Origin: Priapulus caudatus
Lineage: Eukaryota; Priapulida; Priapulimorpha; Priapulimorphida; Priapulidae
Direction of reading: 5' to 3'
Length of the DNA: 43,600 bases
Assembly (NCBI RefSeq): GCF_000485595.1
Contig: NW_014577128.1
Coordinates: 221,488 to 265,087, forward strand
Below the pieces are notes generated by a model. The model was not told where the DNA came from. It saw nothing but the letters and a program-made list of their open reading frames with translations, and did not search any database. The number at the start of each line of letters is the position of its first letter. Positions within the stretch are counted from its first letter, which is position 1. Shown in pieces: positions 11,520 to 20,910 of the stretch. Position numbers and translations under genes: made by a program.

Positions 11520-11555
11520 TCGTATATCAGCGACGAGCTTCGATGGGTATTATGC

Positions 11556-11935
11556 AGGCACCGAGAGAGAGAGCAGGAGGAGACAGAGAGAGAGCGGCGG
11601 GGGGGCAGAAAGACATAAGCCATATAAAAGAGAGAGGGGGAGCGAACTTGCGAATGATGAGAGAGATGCGGCAGATGATATGTATATAATATACAGAGAA
11701 GGCGAGAGACGAGGAGAGAGAAAGAAGGGGCGGATGGAGGAGAACAGGGAAGAAGGTTAAGGCGAATCAAAGAGGGGGACACCGGAGCGAGAAATGGCGG
11801 TTTCGCGAGAAGGAAGAGAGAGAGAGAGACGAGAGCGAGATAAAAGGACAGAGAGAGAGAGGAAAGGAGAGATCGCGAGAGAAGAAGGAAAGAGAGAGAG
11901 AGAGAGAGAGCGGGATGAGAGAGAGGGAAGAGAGG
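11556..11935. repeat. GA-rich polypurine tract
   Basis: The plus strand is dominated by GAGA with A- and G-rich interruptions. ORFs on it are Leu/Ser or Arg/Glu repeat translations. Confidence 0.85.
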
Positions 11936-11984
11936 ATGCGCTGCGTGCAGAATTGCGCCATGTTGCGCGTAGTTTGTCGAGAAC

Positions 11985-12157
11985 ACGCGTACAACGTGTT
12001 GCATGTGATTACTAGAGCCACTACAACGAGTTGCATCGTTGAGTTAACTAGCATGCAGTACACATACTGTTTGCATTGATTATTAGCAGGCAATACAACA
12101 TGATTGCACTGTGATTACTTGCGCCGGAACATGCGTGTTGCATGTGTATTACATTAC
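11985..12157. repeat. Degenerate 32-bp satellite, related to 18669-19020
   Basis: TACAACGTGTTGCATGTGAT followed by TACTAG appears near 11990, and diverged units follow (near 12021, 12050, 12090 and 12125) up to the N gap. The same unit forms the clean array at 18669-19020. The divergence here consists mostly of scattered indels and looks partly like sequencing error. Confidence 0.7.
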
Positions 12158-12182
12158 NNNNNNNNNNNNNNNNNNNNNNNNN
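12158..12182. other. Assembly gap, 25 N
   Basis: A short run of N separates the degenerate satellite from a CT tract and segment B copy 2. Confidence 1.
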
Positions 12183-12529
12183 TCTTCTCTCTCTATCCTC
12201 TCTCTCTCTCTCTCTCTCATCTTCTCTGTCTCTCTCTCTCTTCTCTCTCTCTCTCCCTCTCTCTCTCTTTCTCTCCTCTCTTTACGAGCGGCTGCATCCG
12301 ATCATGCTAACCTGCCACTCGCGCTCCACCCTATCATTCGCTTGCAGCATCGCGTCGCCACCGTGGATTATTGCTGCAAGCTGCCCGCGATGTCGACTTC
12401 AAATTTCGGCCGGCGAGGAAGTATGCAGTGAGGATGCCGGCGGATATTACTATACGAATCTAATTCGCGCGCTTGATGGAAGACGCTGCCGTATAGGTTA
12501 GAGCTGAACATTGTCTGTAATCAGTCGCG

Positions 12530-13190
12530 AACGCAGCAGCAGCAGCAAGGGCCAACGACAGCAGTAGCAGCAGTAGTGAAGTAGCAGCTAGCACAGGAGA
12601 TAGTAGCGGCAGCAGTAGTAATAGCCCAACTTGCAGCAGCAGCAGCAGCAGCAGCATGAAACACAGCAAGTATCATTATTAATCATCATCATCCGCATCA
12701 GCATCCAGCAGCAGCAGCCCAGCAGCAGATTAGGTATAGTAGCCAGCAGCAGCCAGCACCAGATGAAACAACAACAGTATCATTACTCATTATCCTCCAT
12801 CATCATCATCATAGCAGCAGCGCAGCAGCAGGAATTAGTAGGTAGCAGCAGCAGGCAGCACCAGATGCAAACAAACAACAGTAATATTATCATTATCCTG
12901 CATCATCATCAGCACAACAGCGCAGCAGAGGCAGTAGTAGCCAAGTAGTAGTAGCGCAAGCCAGCAGCAGCACAGCAGCAGCAGCAGCAGCGCAGCTAGC
13001 CCCCGGGAGTAGTAGCAGTAGTAGTAGTAGCCAGGCAGCGCAGGCACAGCAGGAGTAGCTAGCCAGTAGTAGTAGTAGCAGCAGCAGCCAGCAGCAGCAG
13101 CGCAGCCGCCCAAGCAGCAGCAGCAGCGCGCAGCGCGCCAGCAGCAGCGCCGCAGTGGCTACTAGTACTAGTAGTAGTGTGAATGTGTCA
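12530..13190. repeat. CAG/TAG/CAT block, segment B copy 2
   Basis: Counterpart of 6175-6805, with the ATGAAACA-type higher-order blocks preserved but with many extra bases inside CAG runs. Confidence 0.85.
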
Positions 13191-13579
13191 TCTACGAGTA
13201 TAATATCCTCTTCGATGCATACAGCGATTGAAGCAGTAAAGTACGATTGCGCTCTCGCGCGACGCAGTTGCGGCGGCATGCTTGCGGCATTCGCAAAGAG
13301 AAACGATAGACGAGCTGTCACGGTGGCTTACGAGCTGTCGTTTATTATGTCGTGAGGTCGACCTGTGTGCCTCGGACGTGTATACATTGGCGCGTTCGGT
13401 GCGAATATGCGCCGCGAGCTGATTGGAGGCTGAGATTAGGGGGCGTGCGGACGCATTCTTTCACTTCCCTTCCGCACACACTATCGTTACATCGCTGCCT
13501 AATACAGCAATAGGCCTTTTCACGCGCCCCACACTACTCCTTCATATCCCGCGGCCTATTCCACGCTCTCCGAGATGAG

Positions 13580-13788
13580 AGACGAGAGAAGAACGGAGAA
13601 GAGAGAGAGAGAGAAAGAAATAAAGAGAAGAGATGAGAGCGAGGGAGGGGGGAAACGGAGAGCTGCCCGCGACAGAAACGAAGAGAGCATCGAGAGACGA
13701 GGAGATGTAGAGGAGATGAGAGATTGAGAGAGAGAGAGCAGAGAGAGAGAGGAGAGAGAGAGATGAGAAGAGCAGAAGAGAGATATAT

Positions 13789-13839
<51 letters not shown>

Positions 13840-14300
13840 TATATAATATAATATATAATACTATATATTAGAGAGAGAGAGAGAGAGAGAGAGAGAAGAC
13901 GAGAACGAGGGGAGAGGCGAGAGCGCCGGAAGACAGCAACGAGCATTCGGAGCGAAGAGCATATAGAGGCAAGCAGAGAGGCCAAGCGACGCGAGCGAGA
14001 GACGAAGAGAGACGAGAGAAAGAGAGAAGAGAGAGACCGGAAGAGGAGACGAGATCCAGAGAAAAACAGCAAAGTGAGCGAGAGACAAAGAGAGCAAGAG
14101 AGCAGAGAGAGAGAGAGAGAGACGAGAGAGCAGAGACAAGCAGACAGAGAAACACCCTCCGCAAGCGACCTGCTGAAGGAGACAAAGAGAGAGAGATGGA
14201 CTGGAGCAAGGAGAAACAGCCAATGCTGAGCGAGAGACAAAAGAGAGAGAGACGAGACGAGAAACGCAGGAGAGAGCAGCAGAGAGAGAGAGAGCAGAGA
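13580..14300. repeat. Polypurine tract with TA run, segment B copy 2
   Basis: Counterpart of 7166-7862. A TA run lies at about 13783-13868. Purine purity is lower than in copy 1 because of inserted C and T. Confidence 0.85.
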
Positions 14301-14474
14301 ACTCCTGCGCTTGCTGAGCCGTATGCGTCCGCCGCGCTTCTTCGCCCAAAGCAATAATTTCATCCGATATCTAAAAGGAGCCAGAATAGCGCGCGGCTGC
14401 AACACACGTGTAATCATCCGCATCGCGGACTCGCAAACCTTTCGCTCGACCTGCGCTTTAAGCTAGCTTAACTG

Positions 14475-14619
14475 TTTTTTTTTTCTTTTTTTTTTTTTTT
14501 GTTCTTTTTTTTTTTTTCTTTTTCTTTTTTTTTTTTTTTTTTTTTTTTACTTTTTTTTTTTTATTTTTTTTTTTTTTTTTTTTTTTTTTTTCTTTTTGTC
14601 TTTTTTTTTTTTTGTTTTT
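14475..14619. repeat. T-rich insertion private to copy 2
   Basis: Copy 1 reads AACTGT followed directly by CGGCGAATCTCC (about 8010-8025). Copy 2 has about 145 bp of almost pure T between the same flanks. No element body and no target duplication is visible. Confidence 0.9.
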
Positions 14620-15070
14620 CTCGGCCGGAATCTCCTCCTAGCAATAGCGCCGAGTGACAGCTAGCTCTAGGCGTGCGCCCACGCGCTTTGTCGACAATCG
14701 CCACGCCGACTGAGAGAGCGCGGCGCAGCGCAGCGGAGCGCTGCAGAACTTAGTTACGACAAGCCAGCAGCACGGCGACTAATGCTTTAATCAATGCCAT
14801 CGCTTGCCAGCTTAAGAGGATAGACTGCGCGGCCCGGGATCGCCCAACACGCCGACTTAGTTGCAAGTTGTAAACAACGACAGCGCGTGCGATAGTAACA
14901 GATTTAGCGTCGAGTGTTAATGGCGTGGATTTGGGCGGAGTGCGTGCGCGCGTATTGCCAGAGCGTCGAAGCAGCTTGAGCCGAGGTGAGCGGCGAAGAT
15001 GACAATGTTATTGCCCATCACGGCCAACCACCACGTGGGCTCCGCACACACGCACGCACTGCGCCGCGCT

Positions 15071-15076
<6 letters not shown>

Positions 15077-15102
<26 letters not shown>

Positions 15103-15195
15103 CACACACACACACACCACACACACACACACACATGCCACACACACACACACAACACACACACACAAACACACACACACACACACACACCACAC
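15077..15195. repeat. CA microsatellite, segment B copy 2
   Basis: An imperfect CA run, longer than the equivalent at 8439-8491, with frequent single-base slips. Confidence 0.9.
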
Positions 15196-15879
15196 AAACA
15201 TTATAGATAGAATATATATATATATTTCAATTGTTGTATTGGCCGTGAAACTGCCGTAAAATTATTAAAAGAATCCGTACTACTGTGTATAAAAGATGGA
15301 GCCTTGCTCAAACTAGATTACCATCGGTTCCGCGATGTTGTTGTCACGCTGACGTCACGTTGCTGTGGCCTCTGTCCTGAACCCCCCCCCTCATTTATGC
15401 CCCGGGGCGCGACGCGTTGGCGATGCCGCCGAAACTGACGGAGCCCAGTCGGATATGGCCTGCCGAACGTCATCGAATATATTTGCATTAAGACGCACAG
15501 CGATTAAAAACTGGTAGCATCGTTAGTGTTTATATGGCCCGCCGCGGTGGCCCGAGGCATCGACGCCAGGCAAACATTCATTCTCTCTCCTATCCTACCC
15601 GGGGGACCCCCCCCTCGGAGCGTATTATATGCGTCGCCGTCCAATTAGCCTTAATGTTCCTTCGTGTTAGGGCAGCCAACATCTGCTGCGTGCTGCCACA
15701 AGTGTTTTGTATTTTCATAAAAATCTCAAGCAGAACGGGCATCGAAGTCCGTCGCTGCTGGAGGGTCGTCTTCGCGATCGGCACTCAGTTCGATTTTTAC
15801 GAGCAAAACTTAGCAGACGACATAGACAAGACTAGCGGATACGGCAAACCGCGCCGCGGGCGCGTGACTGACGATAGTG

Positions 15880-16455
15880 CAGCTGACTGGCTCTCCCTGC
15901 CGGCCTGAAGCCTGCCTGGCTCTCCTGCGCTGAAGCCTGCTGCGCTCCCTGCTGGCTGAGCCTGCTGCGCTCCCCCTGCTGAGAATGAAGCCCTGCTGGC
16001 TCCCCGCCTGGCTGAAAGCCTGCCGGTCCCCCTGCTGGCTGAAGTCTGCCTGGCTCCCCTGCTGGCTGAGTCTGCCTAGGCTCCCCTGCTGGCTGAGCCT
16101 GCCTGGCCTCCCATGCTGGCTGAAGTCTGCTGGCTCCCATGCTGGCTGAAGCTCTGCCTGAGCTCCCCCTGCTGGCTGGGAAAGCCTGCCTGGCTCCATG
16201 CTGATGAAGTATCTGCCTGGCTACCCCCTGCTGCTGAAGCCTGCCTGAGCTCCCCTTGCTGGCCGAAGCCTGCCTGGCTTCCCCTTGTGGCGAATGCTGC
16301 CTGGCTCCCCTGTTGCTAAAAGCCGGGGCTTGGCCTCCCCCTGCTGGCTGAAAGCCTGCTGGCTTCCCCTGCTGGCCTAAAGTATGCCTGACTCCCCTGT
16401 CGGCTGAAGCCTGCCTGGACTCCCCTTGCTGGCCTGAAAGCCTGCCTGACTTCCC
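15880..16455. repeat. 28-bp minisatellite, segment B copy 2
   Basis: Same TGGCTCCCCCTGCTGGCTGA unit as at 9130-9812, shorter in total and more irregular. Confidence 0.9.
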
Positions 16456-16799
16456 ACGAAGTTCATCCCTTTTGGCATCCTTCTAGAGCTCTGTTATGCT
16501 GGACCTCTCATCCTGGCTGTTCTCGCCGCATGAGGACATCCTGCTACTTCTACTCCTATGCTACCATCTACTATGCTATACCCCCTGCTACCCAGCTGTT
16601 TACCCCTGCCTCCCCCTGCTACCACATGTGACCCCTCTGTTACGCCTCCCTACTGAATGTCCGTCGGGACAGTTCGCATGCAAAGTCCGCGTATCGGCCT
16701 GCATCAATTACGTGATTAAAAAGCGCGATGGTTGCTTTACGCAGTCTCGGCAATTAGCGCGACAGCGCGCACGAATCCCGTCGCCAAGGCGCCCAGGAT

Positions 16800-17110
16800 A
16801 AGCAATAGTATATGATAAACACTGATGTAGCATATTGCAATAGGGTCGGATAGGCAATAGTGTAAGTATAAACATTGATGTAGATATGTAATAGGGTCGG
16901 TTAAACGCAGTATTGTAGCGTAAACACGATTTAGCGATATGCATAGGGTCGGATAGGCAATGGTGTGAGTAATAAACCCTAATATAGATATGCAATAGGG
17001 TCGGTTTAAAGCAAGTATATATTGTAGGATAACACGTTTTACATGTGCCAAAATTGGCGGATAAGCGATGGTGTTAAGATTAACATTCGTGTAGCTTATA
17101 CAATAGCGTC
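16800..17110. repeat. 51-bp minisatellite, segment B copy 2
   Basis: Same CAATAGGGTCGG units and dimer alternation as at 10140-10455. Confidence 0.85.
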
Positions 17111-17314
17111 CGCTGTAGGCAATAGTCTAGGGTTACTTAATAGGGCGCCAGAAACACTAATGCAGTATATGTAATAAGATAGAAGGCGATATGCATAGAA
17201 TAAGAAGTGCAATAACGATGGTAAGCAATAGTGCTAGCGTATAGTCAGACAGCTAGGCCAAATGATGTGGCGTTCTCACGTCCCACATGCCCCACTACCA
17301 TAGCTTTTATTGTT

Positions 17315-17498
17315 ATCCCCGCAACGAAGTTCGTGGAGATTACTAGGATTTGGCATCGTCGCGCCGCGCGCCGCCGCCGCCGCCAGCCGCCGCCGCCGCG
17401 CCGCGCCGCCGCAGCCGCCGCCGCCGCCGCCTCCGCCGCGCGCCGCGGCGCAGAGATTTCCTTGTGAGCGCTCTACCAGCTGCATTCTTCTCGGGGAT
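17315..17498 (-). other. CCG-rich block flanked by inverted ATCCCCG, with a tRNA A-box-like motif
   Basis: Starts at the exact point where segment B copy 2 loses similarity to copy 1. ATCCCCG (17315-17321) and CGGGGAT (17492-17498) are inverted repeats. On the minus strand AGCTGGTAGAGCGCTC (17466-17481) resembles the D-arm/A-box region of a tRNA. About 105 bp of CCG/CGC repeats lie between (17355-17452). There is no clear T-arm GGTTCGA motif and no cloverleaf of normal length, so this is not called a tRNA; a tRNA-derived fragment is one possibility. Confidence 0.3.
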
Positions 17499-18668
17499 CA
17501 TCTTCAAAGTTTGAATGAAGATGCGTTATCGTAAAGCGAAGACACCTATCGTTTTTGGTGTGGGCGGCAAGTCAATCGTGCCATTACGGTAACAAATTTT
17601 TGTCGAAATATTTAGAACCTGTAACTCTGCCACTTTTACCAGATGTCATGAAATTAATGTTTGTATTAAAATTAAAATCCTTCTAAAATTCTAAAAAAAA
17701 GAAAGAAAAAAAAATATTTGCCCAAAAAAATATAAAAAATATAAAAATATTTGTATTAAAATCTTGTATTTTAAATTTATATTTAAATTATGATTGTCTC
17801 AAATATATTATATATATATACATATATATATATTAGGACATGTGTATACGGCCCTGTGCTGCCAAATTCGATGAAATCGGGTAAAAACAGTGCAGTTACA
17901 GGTCTACAATATTTCCACAAAAAATGTTGTTACCATGGCAACGATGACTCCTCCCACACAAAACAATTGCGTCTTGCTTTACCAGAACGCAACCTCATGC
18001 CAAACTTTGAAGATGATCGCACGATCAAGATGCTTTAAGATGGCGAGAAGCAAGATGCGTAAGCGTCAAAGGTCGCGAAGCAGTTTCCGTCCCAGAAAGC
18101 GCGATAAGTCCAGACGACCTGCGTATGCCCAAGGCAGATAACGCATCGAGATAAACGATATTGCCGGAGTTTTACTCGCACATCCGGGCTTCTTGCGGAG
18201 ATGCCGTAACTAATGGCGCAGAACATAGGCCGCCTGAAAACTGTCAATAAGGTGTATGCGAGGCATATATTTGTATATATAGATACTAGTCCATATTACC
18301 CATCGCCGATGGGGGTTTGACCCTGCCGCCGCCGTGCCGCGAACACTGTAACCCAGAACGGAAGGGATTGGTCATGTCGCATGCATTCAGAGCGTTACTA
18401 CAAGTTGTGTTAATATTCATTATTATCATTGATTAGTATATACTTTATAATTATTAAGGCTCTTTACGATTTAAAAGGTCTGTCATTATGAACCTAACCT
18501 ATCAACGCAGATTGCTTCAAATCACGATAGTTCAAACGCACTCCCTCATTTTTGCTGGTACTTCTTATTTGCTATCCCTCGTATAGTCTACAGTATTTAG
18601 TAGTATTTTATGACATGGAACTGCTGTGATGTAGTTTATTAAAGAAATTGCTGGATGGTACAGCCAAA
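17499..18668. other. Single-copy AT-rich stretch
   Basis: Non-repetitive apart from A-rich (17690-17770) and TA-rich (17805-17833) parts. The ORF at 17890-18141 ends in a basic Arg/Lys/Ser tail, beginning at an ATG at 18040. I recognise no family, and the minus strand is open as well. No gene is called. Confidence 0.5.
17929..17942. promoter_or_regulatory. X-box-like palindrome (possible RFX site)
   Basis: GTTACCATGGCAAC matches the X-box pattern of two half sites (GTNNCC and GGNAAC) around an AT spacer, the site bound by RFX-family factors at ciliary genes in animals. It is a single match in 43 kb, and such a match is possible by chance. Confidence 0.25.
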
Positions 18669-19020
18669 CAGCAATACAACGTGTTGCATGTGATTACTAG
18701 CAGCAATACAACGTGTTGCATGTAATTACTAGCAACCATACAACGTGTTGCATGTGATTACTAGCAGCCATACAACATGTTGCATGTTATTACTAGCAGC
18801 CATACAACATGTTGCATGTGATTACTTGCAGCCGGAAAACGTGTTGCATGTGATTACTAGCAGCCGTACAACGTGTTGCATGTGATTACTAGCAGCCATA
18901 CAACATGTTGCATGTTATTACTAGCAGCCATACAACATGTTGCATGTGATTACTTGCAGCCGGAAAACGTGTTGCATGTGATTACTAGCAGCCGTACAAC
19001 GTGTTGCATGTGATTACTAG
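18669..19020. repeat. 32-bp satellite, 11 units in exact register, with a 128-bp higher-order unit
   Basis: Eleven 32-bp units (352 bp) with no indel, each close to CAGCCATACAACATGTTG followed by CATGTGATTACTAG. Units 4-7 and 8-11 are the same four variants in the same order: TGTTATTACTAG; TACTTG end; CCGGAAAACG; CCGTACAACG. That defines a 4-unit higher-order repeat of 128 bp. The ACATGT version carries the perfect palindrome CAACATGTTG. It is not a CRISPR array, because units abut without spacers. Confidence 0.97.
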
Positions 19021-19030
19021 CAGCCGGACA

Positions 19031-19186
19031 ATGGCCGCGAGGCAAGCGCCACACAATCATTCGGACGCGGAGAAGACGGATCACCTGCAGCCTGACCATT
19101 CAGCCCGGCGCACGCTATCAGCTTATATTATAGACGATAGAATACATGGAGACGAGTCAAGCTTTTCTTCATCCGAGTCGATGTGA
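19031..19186 (+). CDS. Hypothetical 51-residue ORF (weak candidate)
   Basis: This is an ATG-to-TGA ORF beginning 10 bp after the 32-bp satellite. The start context is ACAATGG, with A at -3 and G at +4. The peptide is not low complexity: a His/Asp/Lys-rich first half, then a segment reading SAYIIDDRIHGDESSF and a Ser-rich end. I recognise no domain and no signal peptide. It could be a small peptide gene, a terminal exon or chance. Nothing downstream within 100 bp looks like a polyadenylation signal. The longer frame starting at 19001 begins inside the satellite and is discounted. Confidence 0.22.
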   Translation: MAARQAPHNHSDAEKTDHLQPDHSARRTLSAYIIDDRIHGDESSFSSSESM

Positions 19187-19494
19187 AATCATTGCGATTC
19201 CCGCGCACGGGCGCACGCGAGCGATATCGCAATATACTGTTAGAACATGCGTTGTGAGCTTTCTCTGAAGGATAGCCGCTTAGATGAAAAGACGTTAGTT
19301 CGTTAGGTGGCTATCATTGGTTGTATCGCCAGGGCGATGATGGGCGCACACGCCTACGACCGCTCCCTCCGCTAGCAGGCGCGGTAACGTGCACAACAAT
19401 TCAGCAGAAGTGGCGCTGCCGCTCGATCAGTTCTCGCGATTTCTCGCGTGTCGATAATGCTAAGCGTTGCCAGGTCGCAGATTTCTCGCGCCAG
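19187..19494. other. Single-copy stretch, nothing recognised
   Basis: GC-moderate, non-repetitive sequence between the small ORF and a CT-rich tract. The frame open from 19321 continues into repeat translation and is not called. Confidence 0.5.
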
Positions 19495-19785
19495 TCGCCC
19501 GTCTCTTTCTTTCCTTCACTTTCTACCACTCTTACCCTCTCTCTTCCTTTCCCTTCATCGCCCCCTCTCTCTCGCTCACACATGCACACCCCACGCGCGC
19601 TCTCTCTCTCTCTCTCTTGCGCCTTATCATTCTCTCTCTTGCGTTCGGGTTCTCTCTCCCGCGCGCTTCCTCTCTTGCGATCTTTTTCTCTCCCTCTCTC
19701 TCTCCCTCTCTTGTTCTCTCTCGCTCTTCCTCTCTCGCTCCCTCTCTTGCTATCTCGCTCGCGCGCGCGCTCTCTCTCTCTCGTG
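19495..19785. repeat. CT-rich tract with CGCG islands
   Basis: TCTCTC runs interspersed with GCGCGC and CTCGCTC. The overlapping Leu/Ser/Arg ORFs are repeat translations. Confidence 0.8.
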
Positions 19786-20299
19786 ATGAAACGAAATCAA
19801 CAGCGCGTGTTAAGTGAGAGACGCGGGCTTGCATCGCGCGCGCACTCTCAGCCGCATGCCCGCGTGCGACAGCGCGACTCCTTGAGACGCAGGCGGCCGC
19901 CGCCAAGACGATAGAAACTCGAAAACAAATTCGAATGCGTTCTGAAGAAGCGATGCTAGCTTCTCCATTACATCGACACTCGTGCGCTCGCAGCTCGTCG
20001 GCTATTGCTGCGGTGCCGACGCGCGCGAGCGCATCTGGATCTCGAGTGTCATCGTGTGGAATAGTGCTCCATATCTATAGCCGCACGATGGAAATTAATG
20101 AACACCTCTATTGAGGTGCACATGTGCTCTCTGTCGGCGCGATCTGCTACTAGAGCTGCTCTCGTCGTTATGTGCGTGTGGATGCGTGTGAGTTAGCCGC
20201 AATGAGCGCCGAGATTACTTTGCAAGGTATTGCCGACGGCGATGATGCGACTGATAGATGAATGCCGAGTCCGTTTCCCTGACGCTCAGTGCTGGAGCG
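19786..20299. other. CpG-rich single-copy stretch
   Basis: Non-repetitive, with many CG dinucleotides (for example 19825-19905 and 19990-20045). It lies just upstream of the best coding candidate and could be its 5' flank. I find no supporting core promoter beyond the TATA-like site at 20305. Confidence 0.4.
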
Positions 20300-20304
20300 C
20301 CTGC

Positions 20305-20313
20305 TATATATAT
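20305..20313 (+). promoter_or_regulatory. TATA-like sequence upstream of the candidate gene
   Basis: TATATATAC lies 95 bp before the ATG at 20400. If used as a TATA box it would give a leader of roughly 60-70 nt. That leader would contain an upstream ORF starting at the ATG at 20354 and ending at the TGA at 20438-20440, overlapping the main start in another frame. TA-rich strings are common in this window, so the call is weak. Confidence 0.15.
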
Positions 20314-20399
20314 ACGGTACATGGGTTACGAGTGTTCGCTATATACATAAAAGATGAAGATGCGCATTCTTGAACAGGTATTGTCGTCGCGTTCACAGA

Positions 20400-20654
20400 A
20401 TGGCTTCAGTGGGATTCGGCAGCAGATGCTGTCGCGGTGAACGGAGCTCAGAAGAATGCGTACAATGGTTCGGCGAACGAGATATTATTCACGATTCTTT
20501 AGCTCACCTATGCGCTCTCGCATGCAATGAATTAATTAAAGTGCAAAAACCGGCTAAAAGCTATATAGGTGAGTGGCTGCACACGCACACGCACGCACAC
20601 GCACGCACACGCGAATACATTTACTCTCACGTTTCAGAGACATGCATCATTTAG
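20400..20654 (+). CDS. Best coding candidate: small unknown protein with a possible 69-nt intron
   Basis: The ATG at 20400 has A at -3 and G at +4. The first 57 codons encode ordinary, non-repetitive protein, including GERDIIHDSLAHLCALACNE and then LIKVQKPAKSYIG. At codon 57 the sequence ATAG|GTGAGT is a near-ideal 5' splice site (GT at 20569). Below it a CA-type run is followed by a pyrimidine-rich TTTACTCTCACGTTTCAG ending at 20637, a good 3' splice site. The 69-nt intron is a multiple of three and stop-free, so spliced and unspliced forms both end at the TAG at 20652-20654 (61 or 84 residues). Read through, the helix ending YIGEWL faintly recalls Dpy-30/RII-alpha-type docking helices, but spacing differs and I do not assert it. 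It could also be an internal exon of a larger gene. Function unknown. Confidence 0.35.
   Translation: MASVGFGSRCCRGERSSEECVQWFGERDIIHDSLAHLCALACNELIKVQKPAKSYIGEWLHTHTHAHARTREYIYSHVSETCII
20569..20637 (+). other. Putative 69-nt intron
   Basis: Donor GTGAGT at 20569-20574, acceptor TTTCAG ending at 20637. The interior is largely an ACACGC/GCACAC run. The length fits short insect introns. An intron made mostly of a microsatellite is unusual, and it keeps the reading frame. Confidence 0.35.
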
Positions 20655-20910
20655 ATGTGAGGAATTGCTAGTCGGTGATGCCATCATATGTTAGATGACG
20701 TCGCTGGTAACCGATACCGTAACACTGTTCTACCTTTAAAGTGATTACGTCACCGTAAAAAGTAAAAAATAAAAAAAACATTTCCACTTTTTCACAAAAT
20801 ATAAGTAATTCTGTTCACATTTTATGGTTAAATTGCTGCATTATACTTCCTATTTTACTTCCCGCCCTCTGTCTATCTCGCCAGCACACAGGCAGCGACC
20901 GTCAGATAAG

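Larger units (their letters stand above)
12183..17310. repeat. Segment B, copy 2 (large duplication, indel-rich)
   Basis: Collinear with 5833-10646 in direct orientation but about 300 bp longer. It carries abundant one-base insertions, inserted C homopolymers (near 15380 and 15603) and a 145-bp T tract at 14475-14619. It contains the trinucleotide block (12530-13190), the polypurine tract (13580-14300), the CA tract (15077-15195), the 28-bp array (15880-16455) and the 51-bp array (16800-17110). Confidence 0.9.

Noticed and set aside
17316-17499. Functional tRNA gene
   Set aside because: A D-arm-like motif and short inverted ends are present, but no T-arm consensus or normal cloverleaf spacing is seen.
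18669-19020. Possible CRISPR array (regular 32-bp repeats)
   Set aside because: Units are directly contiguous with no spacers and the context is eukaryotic, so it is a satellite.
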